From Actinomycetota bacterium (GTDB lineage Bacteria; Actinomycetota; Thermoleophilia; Solirubrobacterales; Solirubrobacteraceae), in the NCBI GenBank assembly GCA_005883255.1, contig VAXS01000215.1, forward strand, positions 1 to 5,695: a stretch of 5,695 nucleotides of DNA. The letters run 5' to 3'. How positions within the stretch are numbered: position 1 is the stretch's first letter; every line of letters begins with the position of its first letter. Below are positions 5,185 through 5,695 of this stretch, piece after piece. The position numbers were made by a program, and so were the translations under genes. The notes under the pieces are model-generated. The model was not told where the DNA came from. It searched no databases and was given only the letters and a program-made list of their open reading frames with translations.

Positions 5185-5695
5185 ATGTTCGACGCCCTCT
5201 CCGAGAAGCTCCAGGACGCGCTGTCCGGCGTGCGCGAGCGCGGCACGCTGACCGAGGCCGACGTGGATCGCGCCATGCGCGAGATCCGCCTCGCCCTGCT
5301 GGAGGCCGACGTCAACTTCAAGGTGGTCAAGCGCTTCACGGCGACCGTGAAGGAGCGCTGCCTGGGCGCCGATGTCGTGGGGCAGCTCAACCCCGGCCAG
5401 CAGGTGGTCAAGATCGTGGACGAGGAGCTGACCGCGCTGATGGGCGGCGCCGGCCGCGACCTGGCCTTCTCGCCCCGCCCGCCGACGGTGGTGGTGCTGG
5501 CCGGGTTGCAGGGCTCAGGCAAGACGACGGCGGCGGCCAAGCTCGCTCGCCACCTGCGCACCGAGCGCGGCTCGGCGGTGGCCCTGGCCGCCTGCGACGT
5601 CTACCGCCCCGCCGCGGTCGACCAGCTGGTGACGGTGGGCCGTCAGGCCGGCGCCGAGGTGTACGAGCGCGGCACCGACGCGAACCCGGTGGAGA
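5185..5695 (+). CDS. ffh: Signal recognition particle protein Ffh, N-terminal part (3' end outside window)
   Basis: The first 170 residues of Ffh, the SRP54 GTPase that binds signal peptides and 4.5S RNA and delivers ribosomes to FtsY. The N domain starts MFDALSEKLQDAL and contains LTEADVDRAMREIRLALLE followed by ADVNFKVVK (41-49); ALLEADVN (37-44) is the conserved N-domain motif. The G domain begins with PTVVVLAGLQGSGKTT, whose Walker A/G1 is GLQGSGKTT (107-115), followed by CDVYRPAA (137-144). The frame is open to the last base of the window, so G3, G4 and the methionine-rich M domain lie beyond it. ATG 5185 fits the usual Ffh start exactly. It is 21 bases downstream of slipin. The sequence clearly belongs to Ffh rather than a second FtsY: the start has no A region and the motif is GLQG rather than GVNG. 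Confidence 0.97.
   Translation, partial: MFDALSEKLQDALSGVRERGTLTEADVDRAMREIRLALLEADVNFKVVKRFTATVKERCLGADVVGQLNPGQQVVKIVDEELTALMGGAGRDLAFSPRPPTVVVLAGLQGSGKTTAAAKLARHLRTERGSAVALAACDVYRPAAVDQLVTVGRQAGAEVYERGTDANPVE

Noticed and set aside
5181..5561. A 126-residue minus-strand open frame at the end of the window.
   Set aside because: It is antisense to the ffh N and G domains, which have the full conserved motif order; the Ser/Arg/Ala-rich translation has no domain.

Overview
The window is high-GC chromosomal DNA (roughly three quarters G+C by eye, with G or C in most third codon positions). It holds a conserved housekeeping block: the end of smc, then ftsY and the start of ffh. The GC content, the TANNNT-type promoter boxes and the protein sequences suggest an actinobacterium. 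A deep lineage such as Thermoleophilia is possible, but that placement is inference. No RNA gene, CRISPR array, insertion sequence or phage gene was seen. No gap between genes exceeds about 65 bases.

Layout. (1) Bases 1-1144 (+) encode the C-terminal 380 residues of the SMC chromosome-condensation ATPase, with an acidic insert just before its ABC signature. (2) Facing it on the minus strand is a two-gene unit: a PaaK-like adenylate-forming enzyme (2867 down to 1476) and a 98-residue DUF4242 protein (1461 down to 1165). This pair sits between smc and ftsY. (3) ftsY (2931-3950, +) diverges from the PaaK-like gene across 63 bases. (4) A small NfeD membrane protein (3981-4415) is followed 12 bases later by a slipin/stomatin (SPFH) gene (4428-5163). 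The slipin copy is broken: about 55-57 codons are missing and the two halves lie in different frames. (5) ffh, the SRP GTPase, begins at 5185 and runs off the window.

How the genes work together. FtsY and Ffh are the receptor and the particle GTPase of co-translational membrane targeting. NfeD and slipin are a well-known membrane-quality-control pair, placed here between the two SRP GTPases. SMC belongs to the same block but acts in chromosome organisation. The PaaK/DUF4242 pair looks like an accessory insertion with an unknown substrate.

The most interesting signals are regulatory and structural. Four genes (DUF4242, ftsY, nfeD, ffh) have a TANNNT box ending 8-11 bases before their ATG and no clear Shine-Dalgarno, which suggests leaderless or near-leaderless transcripts. 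The slipin gene, internal to an operon, instead has a strong AGGAGG. I do not see a wholly new biological system. The frame-breaking slipin deletion and the shared start-site architecture are the points most worth checking.
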